NCBI GenBank assembly: GCA_016806645.1
Contig: JACSYO010002116.1
Coordinates: forward strand, 7,074,001 to 7,138,000
Length of the DNA stretch: 64,000 nucleotides
Origin: Ophiodon elongatus
Taxonomy: Eukaryota > Chordata > Actinopteri > Perciformes > Hexagrammidae
Direction of reading: 5' to 3'
In this document: positions 26,901 to 41,900 of the stretch, one piece after another
Position numbering within the stretch: position 1 is the stretch's first letter
How the letters are laid out: every line of letters begins with the position of its first letter
Program-made: the position numbers and the translations under genes
Notes under the pieces: generated by a model
The model's database searches: none
Seen by the model: the letters and a program-made list of their open reading frames with translations, nothing else
Told to the model about the DNA's origin: nothing

Positions 26901-29900
26901 CGTTTTCCCTGGACTCTGAGATGATTGCACTTTCGACCAAATCTCTGGGTGATAAGTAATCTACACTCGGAGTTGGCTCGCCGTCCAAAGGTGACTGAAG
27001 TGCACTTGTGTCATTCTCTGTTCTGCGTTCCTCATATGCCACACTGCGGTGTGATGAGGAAACGTCTAATTCACTTTCACTAACTGTTTGATTTCCCTCT
27101 TGGGCGATGGAAAAATCTTTATCAATAGGTGAGCTGCCAGATTGGGAGTGATTAATAGAGGTGGAATATTGAGCCTGGCTTTCTGGATCAGTGCTAGATG
27201 GACGTGACTGTGTGGTTGGAGCAACGTTTTCTATCACAACATCCATATCTGTCAGCTGACTATTGATTACAACCTGTGAGTCACTGTCTTCAGCTCGTAA
27301 AGGCGATATGTCAACGAGATGAGTACTCTCTGCAGTAAACTGACTCCATGAGGAGGATGAGCTCATCAGAGACTCACAATCGCACCCTGAGGGAGGGGAA
27401 TGATGGAGATGATTACTCATCTCTCCTACATTTCCTGTTGTCTCACAATCTACCTTTGCCTCTCCATTCTCTCCCTCTGTATTATTAGCCTCATCATTAG
27501 TCAGATCAAGCGCCATAACAACAACCTTCCTCTCAGTCTGCATATTTTCATCCTCATTATTATTAATTAAAAGTAGATTGCGATCTTTAGAGATGGAGTG
27601 AGGGAAGTTCTCTTCTTGGTAACTGCTGGCTTCAGAGTCTAAGTCAAAACGGCCATCTTCAACTGATCCAGACTGCAATGACTCACTGATACTAATGGTG
27701 CAACCAGACCTCAAAACACTTTGCTGCTCTATTACACTAAGAGCAATATTTGAGGATATGGATCCATCGGACACTGGCTGTTTCAAAACAGACATTGTGT
27801 CTTCCTCATCTCCTACAACACTTTGTGTTTCATGTGACTGCAGGTCAAGCAGTTTCATCCCTGTCGCCTCGTCAACTAGTCCCTGACTGAGAGCTGCTTC
27901 CAGGTCACAACGCCTCCCACAGGTGACATCTAAAGTGTCCCGTTCCCCAATTTGTGCTTTCAGAAGATGACTAGCATAGTCTTGCTCATTTTGGCCCTCC
28001 AACACGCCCTCTGAGTGTAACATCTCATCTTGGGTAATATCTGTACCTTCTGATTCACTACAAAGTGACTCAGTGTTGTATTGTGGAAGTGTTTGATGGC
28101 AGGATTTTATTGAACATTCTGAGTCAAACATCCTCGACGGAGAGCCAACGTTTGTTCTGTCCAGAGAGGATAAAGTTTGACTTGACATTTGACCTAAACC
28201 TTCACTATCATCACCTTCATCATCAATTTGGAAACTATTTCGACGACCTCTCTCTGCAAAATCATCTGACTTTGTCCAGTTTGTGTTGTTGTGAAACATG
28301 GTTTCCTCCGCTACACCATGCTCTGTGGTATCCAATCCAATGTCATCATCTAAAAATTCCTGTTTTAGAGCCTCGTCATTTGCAGATGTTTTGTCATCAA
28401 AGCTAATTCCCCCATTGACCGAGGAAACTAAATTAGGCTGATCAATAGTGTGTTGCCTGTATATCATCAACTCCTCTGTCTCCTCATTTATGTGCAGCGG
28501 TATCTCTAAATCTACCCGTTCTGAAAACTCTCCAATATTTAAAGTCAGAGAAGTTACATTTTTTTCACTGTTTTCAGAAAATGCTGAATCTTCAAGAAAG
28601 ATTTTTACCATTTTACTCAGCTGTTTGTCGAGTATTAGGACCCTCTGTCTTGACTCTGGATCTATGTAACTGTTCAACATTAGGTAGGAGATGAATAGCT
28701 GAGTTGCCTCTGCGCGAGTAGGGATGTTATCGACTTTTAAGCAATCTGCAGCATGATGGCATCCATCAACTATGAGTTTTTTGTACATAAGCCAAGAAGA
28801 AAACTTGTCGTTATGGTGATCAACCTCATGAAACACATCAGGAATTTCTACAGATTTCAAAATCTCTGCTGTGTAAGTGTCAATCAAACCATTCTGAATG
28901 GCGCAGTCGATGTCTACCACCTCTGAATTCTCTGGAATGTAAAAAGCTGCTATCTTTTCCTGATTACTGAGCACTGTGCTGGTAAACGTATCACTGGTGA
29001 TTTGTTGGTCATACTGGAATGAGGTGGATACAGTTTGGATTTCCCCACATCGAGGCAACACGAGTCCCATAAACTGCTGCTGATTTTCAAGCACAATGAG
29101 TGTGCTGTTATAGCGCATCAAATCACACTGAACGGCTGCATCCACCGTTAGTCCTTCACCAATACTCAGAACTTCCTCTGACATGCTCTCCTGGTCATAA
29201 AAAGACCTCAAAGTGTTAATACTTCTCCCTGATGTCAGTGATTTATTTCTACTGAGACATTTCAAAATAAGTCTATTAACCTCCTGCACTGGCTCTAAGA
29301 GTGACACATCTTCAGTAGCGCTGGGATTAATCTCATCCTGACTGCTCTTTTGTTTCTGAAGGATCTCTACGTAGACAGAAGCAGATATTACGCCACACTG
29401 AAAAGCATTCTCCAGGGTCAGTGTGTCCCCCGTGTAGCACACCTTCAATCCATCACAGACTTCTTTGACCTCTATCATCTTGATGATCGGGTCTTCACAC
29501 GTGGCCCCTTCCCTAGCTGCTGCTATGTCAGAGAGCGACACAAAAGAGTCGCGTGTGCACTTGCTTGCTTCGTTCAGCTTTGGCAAGTGGTCCAGCGTGG
29601 ATTTATTAAGGAGATCTTGTTTGAAAGCATCGTCCCGGTTCAGACAGACATGTGGTTCCGACTGAAAGAGGTTGGAGGTCACAGGTCGGGCGTCTGGGAG
29701 AGCGACCCCAGTTATCTGATCAATCAGGCCACTCCCGGGTCCAGTACTAAGCCCTGCACCACTGGATTTTAAATCCTAAAGAAAATGACAATTTCACAAA
29801 TTACAGAACTGCTTTCAGCATCAAAATCTGTATTATCTACTGTGTCAAATTTGCAATTAAATTGTTGAAAAGCAAGACAAAGTGTATACTCACCAGCAGA

Positions 29901-32900
29901 CAAATATGGGCATGTTAAAAGATCATTTGCACAGGTGCAAGACTGCATCAGGGTTGCAACAGGAGAGCGACGAATAATACATTTAAAGCTATCATGCATC
30001 TGGGAATGCAGTATCCAGCATCTTGCAAAAACAGTGTAGTTAATCACATCACATACAGTAGGTAAAGGGTTATGTGTCATATCTGTTATCCTGTTGAAAT
30101 CAAGCACATTAATCATGGTGAAATTTAGGACCAAAGCCGGACGCAAGTAAGCATGTTTACAGCATACTCTGATTTTCTGGGCTTCAATTGTATAAATCTT
30201 GATTCAGTACCCAATGTAAGAGAATAAAAAGAGAGATGCAAAAAGACAACTGCTCACACTGTACTAAGGAGAAGAGGAGAAACGTTAGTCATGCAGCTGA
30301 ACATTAGGTGGCACTGCTTTCTAACACAGTATAAGACACAAATGCAAATAGAAGAAACAGCCAAGTGTCCAACCTCTTCTGCAGAGGTCGTCTGATCTGA
30401 ACAACGTTGGGAGAGTTCATTGTAGGCCTGATTGAGCGCCTTCAGCTGCTCCTGGGCCTTTTCTCTTTCCTCCTCGGTCATTCTGTAAGACAAAACATAA
30501 AGAATGATGCTGACAGACTCTAAACAGCTGATTAAGTATTGTGCATGTCGGTCACAGTAGCTAAACGTACTTGTCACTGTGTTTGTTCAGCATCATTTGT
30601 GTGGCTCTCAGTGCTTCTGCGATTTGTTCCTTCTTAGTGACCATTTCCTCAACTGACACCTAGAACATCAAAAAGTGTTGTATTAATACTTGATATGCAG
30701 TACAACAACTCTTCTTTACTTTTATAGGACTACTCTTTGAGTAGTTATCATACCATATTGTATTCCAGAATATCACTTTTATAAACAGGGGCACAAAACT
30801 CACAAACACTCACACACTAGAATTGTTTCAAAGGACTGATTTACATTTTTTAATTTAATTATTTATACAAAACATATCAATTGATTTATAAAGAAAACTA
30901 TGCACTTTGTGATATTTTTGTATTTGCTGGCATTGTGCATACTTTTTTCTCTTCCTTACTTGGAGGAAGAGAATATTCTAAACACATTCAGAGAAATAGT
31001 TTCATAATTTGACAAATTAAAAACAAAAATTAAGGAAGTCCAAAGCTGTCATTATTAATATATTATTGTTGGAATTTTATTTATATTTTTGTATGCATAA
31101 TTTTAAATAAAATGTAAATAATATTTATTTCATCAAACAAACCTTACTGACATAACTTTATGTGTACTAAAACAATAAAAGATACTTATATTCATATAAT
31201 ATAATAATACTGATATTAATAATAATAATAATAATAAAACATTACATTTTTCTTACTTCATTTTACCGTTAACTATGGTTGCAATGTTTACAACAACACC
31301 ACAAATGTAAATATCTGTGTCCAGTGCTCATTGTCCAGGTGATTGCACCATTGATTACATAGATAATAGATAATACATAGGAATAGCTGGCTGGATGGTG
31401 TGCTTTAAAACTACTTAATTACACTGTTTGGCTCAACTTTAATTATTGATCTGAACTGGCCACAGAGATGTAAAAAAAAACTTCTAGCAACGAGTCAACC
31501 CTCGTTTCTATAGTACTTTATAGTTATTATAGTACATGAGTAATGACAGTTTTAAACTCCTTTGTATGTATGTATGTATGTATGTATGTATGTATGTATG
31601 TATGTATCTATCTATCTATCTATCTGTCTCTTCTCTTTTCTATTATATTACTTTGATGAGAATTAATTTTGACAAACCATCAAAGAAAACCTTTAGGATC
31701 ACGAATCAGCTTCTAAGCACAATTCTATCACAATTTAAAATGCAAAGGTGATAAACTTAACATTTCACTTCAATAATGTCAGCTTTGGACTATAAGCAAT
31801 GTATAATGCATGTTTTCTTGGACACACATGGACAAAAATCTGAACTGTATTTTGATATTTCAATAACCTGCTGGGCTGATTTAATTTATTAGTCACTGAG
31901 ATTGTTCTGAAATGTGAGTGCTTGTGCAACTGTTGGTGTTATTGAATCAGTTGGGGGGGATTGAAATAATCAAATACATCACAAAATCCATAGTATCAAT
32001 CATTCTTTTGTGTACAAGAGATAAAGTAATTACACCCACTACCTATAGAGTGAAATATATGGATTACATGAATCAGAAAGTAAACAGTGTTTTTATTAGA
32101 AATCATACACTGTGACAGCAAAAAGGCTGCAGTATCATTTTGATTAGAAAAATACTCTTTGCCGTTAAACCAAAGCTTTCTCTCATGTACAACAAATATG
32201 TGGCAGCATGTTAAAACAGGACACACCAGAAAACACCAAAAACAGTCCACATAATTTACCTGGGGCTTATTAGAAGCATCTGTGTTGGCATTGCTATCTT
32301 TCAGAGCATTCCCATCATTGCTTGGGGTCTGCTTCACATTGGACATCCAGTGCAATAGTTTGCTAACTTTATCACCGTGCTCTCTCTTCTCCTCATCAAC
32401 AGATCTCTACAATTCAAACAGATGGGTTTTTGCAAGATTGTTAACTTTGTTACTAAGACACAAACAAAAAACACTTGAGTGGGGAATCCTCAAAAGGCAG
32501 GGGCACTGCTAAAATACATTCATAATCAGACTAAAACACAAAAGCTCAAGAGCCATTCTGAGTTGCATCAACCAGTGTATATGTATGTAAAAAGACATTC
32601 AGTGAAGTCAAGGTAACTTCACAGCCAAACACAAAACCAAAGAAAATACTATAGGTTTTGCGTTTATGCTATGGACAAGCATATATTTACAGATGTTTAT
32701 TACTTTTATCCCCAAACATAATGAAACGTTGATTTGGCCCCAAAACCATGAACTTTCATAGCCTCCAGTAACCTTAACCCCGTGTGGCAGTCGTACACAC
32801 TTCTTTCAAGTGCCTCCCTGAACGTGATTCTTCTCTTGGTCTTTGGACAGGTGAGGCTTTTGGTGTTTAACTTCTCATCTTTGAGAGCAGCAGCAGTAAC

Positions 32901-35900
32901 TTTGTCAACAAGGCCGCTCTGAATGACTTCTTCGAGGGAGACTCTGTCATGAGTGTCAGGGTTTATCAATCCTCCAGTCAGGAGCTGGAATTCAATACAG
33001 CGAAAACCGGCATCCTTGGGGAGGAGATTTTCCTGAACAGCCTGAGAGATGGACAACATCTTTGAAGTCTTGGGGTGAACAATGCCATTAAATGCCTGCT
33101 CAAACTGTTGGAGCAGCTGATTCAATGCCTCATCTAAAAGACCTCTTTTGAGAGCCTCCGAGAGAGTAACTTTCTCCCCTGTAGAGGGGTCACAAATACC
33201 TCCAGTGCAAGCTTGGGCCTCCAAGAGCCTTAAGGCAGTGGCTCTATCAGTAAAGCCCTGTTGAAAACCCTGTAAAACTGACAGCCTCCTCCTCTGAGTG
33301 ATGTCCCAGAGACCAGCGATGGGGCTATGAACATCTTCCACAACCACCATTCTTGAAAATATGATGTCCACAATCTCATAGATGCTAAGAAGGCCACTGC
33401 GATAGCTTTCAAGCTCGGATAGTTCAAGAAATCTCTGACTCAGAGCGGACTCTAGACAAAGTTGTCGGCCACTTTTGACATCAGTAACGATGTGAAGTTG
33501 GCTTCCACTAGCGTCAGCTACGGACTTTTCCTGCCATTCACTTTCCTGCTGTGATAGAAAGAGATATGTGCTCTTGTCAATGTGTCTCCCCTTGAATGCT
33601 TCATATGCTGACATTTGGATGCCACAGCTGCTGCTGATAACAGATACTCTGTTAGAACTCATGGGAGAGGTGTTTGTTAGATGTTTCTCACCAAATGGGA
33701 AGAGAAACACACCACCATCAATGTCAAAAATGCACGTCTTCAGTATTTCAGAGTAGTATGCTTTCTGTCCGCTGTCAGGGTTGTGGAAACCTTTAGGGTT
33801 ACTGATTGGATCATACAGACTCTGTAGAGTCTCCTTATTCAAAAGACCCTGATCAACAGCAATGCTAGCCGGCACCCTGACACCAATCTCTGGGTTGATC
33901 AGTCCTCCAGTGGCTACCTGGACCTCAAGGATCTTCTTGCCCTTGTATCGATCGAGAATCCTTTCCTCCATCGCCTGAAACACGGAGAGCTTTTTGCTAG
34001 CATGGATGTAGCCACTAACAGCTTTCTCAGCCTCCATCAGTTTATCTTTCAGGCCTGTCTCAATGATACCTCTCTCCAGAGCCTCAACCACTGAGTGTGT
34101 TTGCCCTGTAGTCAGATCAGTTAGGCTTCCTGTTGCAGCCTGCGCCTCCAGGAACTCAAGAGCATACGTCTTTGCTAAGAAGCCCTTCTCAGCAGCTTCC
34201 AGGAAGGATATCTTTTTCTTACTTGACTCCACATAAACTCCAGCAATAGTAGTTGGTTTTCCGGTGAACTGAGCAAGAGATGCTTGCACGTCTTCCATTG
34301 TGACGAGACCCATCTCAAGCTTACGCACAACCTCTGCATCCAAGAACTTAAACTTGATTAAGTTTTGAATACTTGTGCTGCCTTTCAGTTCTGGGAGCTT
34401 TTGGGGGGTTGAATAAATCCCACTCAATTTTCCCTCACTGTTGGATGTGTTTTCACATGTTTCTGTGACCTGATACATTCTTGTCTTAGTGATGCTCTGT
34501 CTTTCATTTGGCCGTTGATCTTTTAGTCCACACAGAGCCATGTATCCATGTGTTGTCACAGTCACGGACTCATCAGGTTTGATTTGGCTCTTTTGCACGT
34601 CTTTTTGAAGGAAGGTTGGACTTTGACAAGTAGAGCTATTCAAAGTTTTCTTTGATGGTGAATCCTGAAGGCTTTGGCTGTGGGTGACCTCCATTTTATC
34701 TTGTTTGACTTGTTTCATACCTTCGAGAATATTTTCTTTCTCCATTGTTGCCATCTGTAGATGTGACATTGGAAGAACTTTTAAGTTACAGAGGACTAGA
34801 GTTCAGTTACAGTAAACTACAATTGCTGAATGGATATTGTGATAAATAGTAAAAACAAATGCAAAATTGTATGTAATTTAAATATACTGTATTTCTTATA
34901 AATATAATAGTGTGATGCAGTAATGCTGAACTAACTTCATCCATACCTTTGAGGAAACTTTCATCTTGAGAATCTCGTCCTCCAGGTTGTATTTTACACC
35001 TTCAGAGGAGGGCACCATCTTCTGCCTCACTGTATGTTCCGTCTCCAACGGAGCAGCCTCGTTTTCGTTCACGTAGTGACTGCTGGTTTCAATGACTTCC
35101 TGTTTGTTTATCTTCTGGTTTTCAGTCTTCATCTGGACTCCGAGCGTCAAAAGCTTTTCCTGAAGACTTTTCACCTCTTTGACGTACGACTCTATTTGTT
35201 CCTGAAGAGATCTGGCTTCATTTTCCTTCAGTATCAGTTTCCACTCGCTATCTGTCAACTTAGCTGTATCATTTGGCTGCTCATTGCAAAGGCTTCGTAA
35301 AGCGCTTACTTTTGAGTTGAGTTGAAGTCTGTCTTCCTCATGTTGGGCTATTTGAGATTTTGCCTTTGAGAGGTCGTGTTCGAGCTTTGTATTTACTTGC
35401 TGCAGTTTGTCCATTTTGGTCTGCAGTTGCAGCTGTTGGTCAGATAGTTGCTTTGTTTCCACAGTGGTTTGATGCACTGTTTTTATCTGTTTCACGTCTT
35501 GTTTGAAATACTTGTTTAGCATCTCTGCTAATTCTGCACTATGTGACTGCTGTTGTGACATCCCACTTTCATGTGAGATTTCAGATTGAAGTAAAATGAG
35601 CTTTTTCTCTACTTCAGTCTGCACTAGCAACAGCTGCCTCTCATAGCCCTCTTTCTGGAGTTCTAGTTTACTTTTCAACTCCTCGAGCATCTTCTTGCAC
35701 TTTTCCAGTTGTTCTTCCATCTCCTGGGATCTCAGCTGAAGGACAGAGTTTTGCGTTTTCTTTTGCTCAGCTTCTTTTTGGGTGCTATGCAGATTTTCTT
35801 TCAGCCTTCTGACTTCAGATCCCAATGAGATGCTTTTCTCGAGCACCTCAGTGTTCTCCCTCTTAAGGATCGTATTTTCATGTTGTAGATTTGATCGGGA

Positions 35901-38900
35901 TGTGTCCGAACTCGACATTGATTCGTTCATTGTTACTTTAATTTTCTGAAGCTCAGTCTCCATCTGCAATAATTTAGATTCTTTGACTTTTCGTTCTCTG
36001 GTCTCTTCCAACAATTCGTCTTTAGTTCTTTGTAGGGAGGAGCTGAGCTCTGAGAGTTTAACATTCAAGTTCTCTACGTTCCTTTCTGCTGCTCTCTTGT
36101 CGTTCTGAAGAACATACATCTCCTGCTTTAGGTTTCCTGTCATTTTCTCTGAGCTGCTTGTTAACCCTTTACTACTGTGCTTCTGTTTGAAGAGCTCGTC
36201 TTCTAATGCCCTGACTTTATTGAGATGTTTTTGACTCTCAACAGATTCTTTTTGCAGTTCTTCATTTCTTTTCTTTAGCGTTATGTTCAAATCATTAATT
36301 TCAGCATTTTGCATGTGGATCTTTTGGTTTGCAGAATTATTATCAACAAACACTGCCTTCTGCTCTGATTTCAGAGTTGTTATTTCTTTCTCGTAATTGG
36401 CAATTTTTGAATTAAGTGTGTTGATTTTCTGCTGCTGTTCAGTAATTTTCTTCACCTCCTCACTGTAATCCTGCAGTTTCATTTGAAGCTCGTGGGATGT
36501 CTGAGATTTCTTATTTAGTTCCTCCTCAATTATTCTAACTTGTGATTTGGTGCCCTCTGCCTGAGACTTGAAGATTTTAATTTGCTGATCCTTGCTGTCA
36601 ATTTCCATTGTCACCTGATCGAGATTAGCTTTTACGTTCTTCAGATTATTTTCCATCCCCAAATTAATCTGTTTTAGCTCATCTACCCTTTTCTGCAATT
36701 GAGAAGCTACTAATTCACTTTTTTGAAGTGCGGCTTCAAGGTTTCTACATTTGAGCTGCGACGCCTGCTCGCTTCCCTTCATTAAGTTGTTTTCTTCCTT
36801 AGCTATTTGAAGCTGCTGTTTCCAGCTCTCTATCTCACTCTTCAACGACTTGATTTTTTGTTCAGCAAATGATCTCTCTTTTTCCAGTGACTCTGTTTGG
36901 ATCTGAAGACCTCTAATATCACTGTCAGATGAGACATTCATCCTTGTCAACTCATTGCATTTAAACTTGAGCTGATCTAGTACTCCTTGCTTGGAAGCTA
37001 CCTCTTCTTCTAAGTTGTTACGTTTGAGAATATTTTCCTGCTCCATGGAGCCTTTCTTATGAAGTTCACTTTGGGTGATCTTCAACTGCTCTTTAAGGCC
37101 TTCGACTTCAGTGCTTTGGAAGAAAGTGTTTTGTTCCAATGAGGACTTGGCTCTTTGAAGAGATCTGATTTCCTCCTGAAGTTCATTGATGGATTTCTTC
37201 ATGTTCAGTGCTTCCTGTTGGAGATCCTCTGCTTTTTGTCTCATGTTGATCCTTTCCGTTTCCATATCCATCTGAAGTTTCTTCAGTCTGTTATTGCTGT
37301 CATCCAACAGCTTTTTATAACTTTGGGCATTCTCCTCAGCCATTTCTGCTCTTTTCTGGATCAGGACTAGTTTCTCCTCTTTCTGCTGCAGGACATCCGT
37401 CATCATGCTGTCATTTTCTCTGACTGCAGATGACTCAGGCTCTCTGATGGCTATCGAGTGACTGTCAGATGACAAAGGCAGCTGAGCCGCATCATTTTCT
37501 TTAGCCTGCACTTGACTTTGCACCTGTTCATAAGTACCTTCCGCTACGTTTATTTTTCTCTGAAGTTTGGGGCTCTGTTTCTTAATATACTGGCCATCAC
37601 TAGTTTTCTTTATGAGGTCTTCTAGTTTCTTCTGAGCCAAAGACCGCCTGGCCTCTGACTGCTCAATTATTTGTTTTGTGTGACTTAATTCCTGCTCACC
37701 AGCAGCTTTGTCTTTTACCGCTATTTCTAGCTTGGTGCAATACTGATTAACGTCATGCTCTAACTGTGATTTCTGAAAGGTTAGATCATCAATTGTCTTC
37801 TGTTGAGTCTCTACTTCTCCTTCCAACTTTTCCAGCTGTGCTTGTCTTTCAACCAGCAACGCCTCCTGTTCCTGGACCCGTTGCTTAAGTTGACTATTCT
37901 CTACTTCCCCTGCAGCTTTTTGGAGCTCCACGCTCTCTGTCCTTTTTGTTTTCTCTGCTCTCTCAAAAGCCTTTCTGCTCTATAATGCAAAAAAAATAAG
38001 TCATCCACTGTTTCACGTTTTATTAGAAATTGGAGAATAAATTGCAAGAATATTTTACTCCTTACCAGACTGCTGCAGCCATGTAAAACAGTCTCTCCAG
38101 GAATTTGCAATTTCAAGACTGCAGGACTTTTTAGTTAGCCAGAAATAGTATGGAGGGTTAAAAGCCCAATTCAACAACAATATGTTATATTTATTTAAGT
38201 TGATTTTAACAGCACGTGTCACTGCTCTGATCACTGCATCTTTGTAAAAAATAATACTTACAAAATACTACACAAACTCCTGGAGAGGCTATATTTTCCC
38301 ACAGAAAGGCCATGTGAAAAAGAGTTTCCGTCAAAGAATAAAAAAGCTCTCTCCTCCCTGCAAGTAAGCGCCACCAGCAATAAGAAGTTACTGTACATGC
38401 AGACATGCACCACATTTGCACATTTCCTTTGCTTCTTTTGCACCTTGAAGCAAATGTCTTCACTCGTGATGAGCTGACCATGTATGATAATAGAAACAAC
38501 TCACGGGGGATACAGAGTGTGTTACATTATTTCATTTCACTACTTCTTAGTGAGGTAGTGAAATATGTTGATGCAAAACAGAAGACCTGAGAATCATGCA
38601 AAGATAAGAAGGTAAAGCTAAACAGGCATTGTAAGTTTAAGCCCCAAGAGTCTAGAATGTCCTGCAGAAGAAAGGAAAAAGGGAAGTATTGAGAAGATGG
38701 ATCTCTTACCTCCTCGTCTTCAGTTCTCTTCAGTGTTTCACTGGCAAACTTCACATACTGTGTCATGAGAGTCACAAGTGCAGTGTAGCGGGTTCGGAGA
38801 TCCATAAACTGTGCGAAATTAAGAGAAACGTACATGTCATTGACATGTACTCTACATAAAGCACAGATTTCCTGTCTTACCAAAGTTGAATCATAGGTTT

Positions 38901-41900
38901 ACCTCCTGCTGAATGGCATCAGAACAGCTCTGCATCCTCCGTTTCTTGAGAGGGGATTTGTGCTGGGAGTCGACCATCGCTCTGAAGGTCATCAGCTGAA
39001 GTTCATAATCCTAAAAAGAGATTTATGTGTAAGATAACAAAGTTGTTTCTTTCTCAACTACAGCAACTTCATCCTTAGATCTAACAAAGCTGGAATGGGA
39101 ATGCCACTAACTAACTGCTAATCTCGTATATCAGAGAAACCATGACAAAAGATAAATTTGTTTACCTTAATGGCGGAGGAGTACTGCTCTGAGTACTTCT
39201 GACACTCATCAATTCTGCCCTGCTTTTGTTCAATTTCGGCAACAAGGACCTGAAAACACAGACATTTTAAATATATGTATCTATGTATTTAAATGTCTTT
39301 ATCTTATTGTGAAGAAGTTAACTCTTGTCCTACCTTCTGTTTGTTTAACAGCTCAGCCAGTGCCTTGCTGTCGTCAGGTTTGTTTTCTTGGGCCTTTATC
39401 TGTGCTGCTTCCATTTCTCGAACCCATTCATCAAGACTACTGTAGGAGTCTCCGTAGTGTTTCAGAGATTTGCTGATACCATCCAGGTCTCGAAGCCTGA
39501 AATTGAATGGTCAATGTCAATGAGCAATACTTAGACTTATAACACTTACACACAAATATCATATATTATCTCTTAGTGCAGAGAAGTCCTCACTAACCTG
39601 CTATCAATCTGGGAGTGAATGTTCTGCCATCTCTCGCTCAGCTGATCAGCTTTCTCCTTGTGCCAGTCGAGGTCAAAGTCACGCTCGTTATGTGCCTTAA
39701 ACATGCGGTCGCTGATGACCCGTGCTCTCTGCAGCTCATCCTCCATGTCATGGAACACCTCCTGCTTCTCGTCAATCTCCGTCCGCCATTTCTGTGATCA
39801 GAAAGATAAATAGTTACTCAAGATAAACAAAACAAATGCTGCCAATGTTGGTGAAATGTAACACAGTGTATTACCTTAAGTGTTGAAATGACTGTCTCAA
39901 TGGACTTGACGTCAGAGTTCATAGCATCTTCCTCATAGAGTTTGGATTCGTAGGCCTTAACCAGCGCCTCTGCACTCTGGCTGTGCCTCACCACTAAGCT
40001 CACTGTTTTCAGTCTGCAACACAAAGGGAACATATGTTCAATTCAGGTACTTTTCATGCAAATACCGATGGAGTAAAACATATCTAAATGTAGCCATGAT
40101 TATTTCTAGACAAGGCAGCAAGGGTCTTACTTGTCCATATAAATGGAAGACATGGAGTACACTTGGCTCATGCTCTGAATGAGAACGGTGAGTTCAGAGG
40201 AAAGTGTTGGTATAGAAGGAGATCCTGCAGCCTGTCGGAGGAACAGCTCACACTTTTCCTTCATAACGTCAAGGTCCTCCTTCAGTTTGTTCAACTCCGC
40301 TGTCTTCCTCTGCAGAGTGACAGGTAGAAAATCAGGATGAAAATAACAACACCAGTAAAAAAAGCGCAAAGAGGAGGGTGGCCATATCGATGTTGGTATG
40401 ATGTTATAGACATTATAAGATGACCATGGAAGGTATAATGAAATGAAATGTAAATTAAATTGAATTTATAATGGAATCAATTACAGTGCAACTATTTGAT
40501 AAGGAAATTAATTAAAAAAAAAAAAAAAAAAAGACCACAAATAAATAAATGCAACACAGGTAAGTTCTTGATTATGTGAAATGAGTATTGCTACCCAGAC
40601 GCATACCTCATGTTCTGTGATGCGCTGCAGACTCTGCTCCAGGTCGTCTCTCTCCAGCGGTGTGCGAAGTTGCCTGATCAGGTGTTCTTCATTGGCCTCC
40701 AGATGCATTCGGAAGTTACGTATTTCTGAGATGTAATGATTGTACACCGACTCCTCGTGTTCCTCTGTATACCAGAAAATATAATTATTACAAATAGTTA
40801 GACAGGAGCATTCATATATGTTTGATTTTCGAACTGTGACAGGAAATTGATAAACAAAAAAAAGCCATTTACTTCAATTTGAAAATCACAATTGTATAGT
40901 GGCAATGTTAAACCTAGTCTCACACACATGAACTGAAAGCACACAAAAGCACCTCTAGGTGGCGTCATTATCACAGCACAAGGCTGAGTAGAACCTGTGC
41001 AAAGTAGCTAAATCAATGGCATTTTGTACAATGTCACACACAAAATTAGAAAGATGTTTTCATCAGATGAGAACTTATTCTATAAAATGGGAGAGGGCAT
41101 ATATGTATATTTTTCTCCTATGTAAAAAACATAACATAAGTATTCTGTATGTATTAAAAAAACATAACTGTGCATTAACAACATCCCAGTGTTTGCTTTT
41201 CATTCATAGCTCAGCCAACCATCTTTTTAGAAACCTTTCTTGATTCAGTAAAAAACAACATAATTCCAGAAGGCATCAACTTAAAGCTGAAAAGGCTTAA
41301 AGAACCATGGGTTTCCCTCGCGTGTTGAGTTCAATTCACAGCAACTCCTTGTTGGGAGGGGCAAAAGGGGGATCTGAGCCTTGCCTCTTTCTGCAGATCT
41401 GAGTAATTCCTGGTAGTAGTCTTTGCAGGCCGCAACGTCTCTCTCTAGCTGGGCACAGTCGGACACTGCGAACACCTCGGACTCCTCGCTGTCTTCCAGA
41501 AACTCCTCGAAGTGGGACTGCAGGTTGCTCAAGACCTGCTGATGCTCACCTTGTAACATGGTCTTTATCTGAAGAGAAATAAAAATGGGAATAAGAGAAA
41601 CTGAGCTTTGGATTTTTCCTAGAATGACCTAGAATGAGTCTGATTATCTGAAATGACCATCAGCTAGTGTTAAAAAGTGTGATAGATAAGAGCCTAAAAA
41701 GGAAAATATCATAATTCAAACATACTGAAGCCACATTCCAGTTGCGGATGGCACGTATGTCAGCCATCAGATAATGCCAAGACACCACGCTCTTCATGTT
41801 GATGTGGGAGTGGTGCCAGAGTGCCAGAACATCCTGGTATGACTGTTCAGTTCTGCAGGGAAAAAGCAAGAGGCAGAAATAATGTATCCCACCAGAGTCA

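Noticed and set aside
28065..28406. Plus-strand reading frame inside E40
   Set aside because: Shadow of the long minus-strand coding exon.
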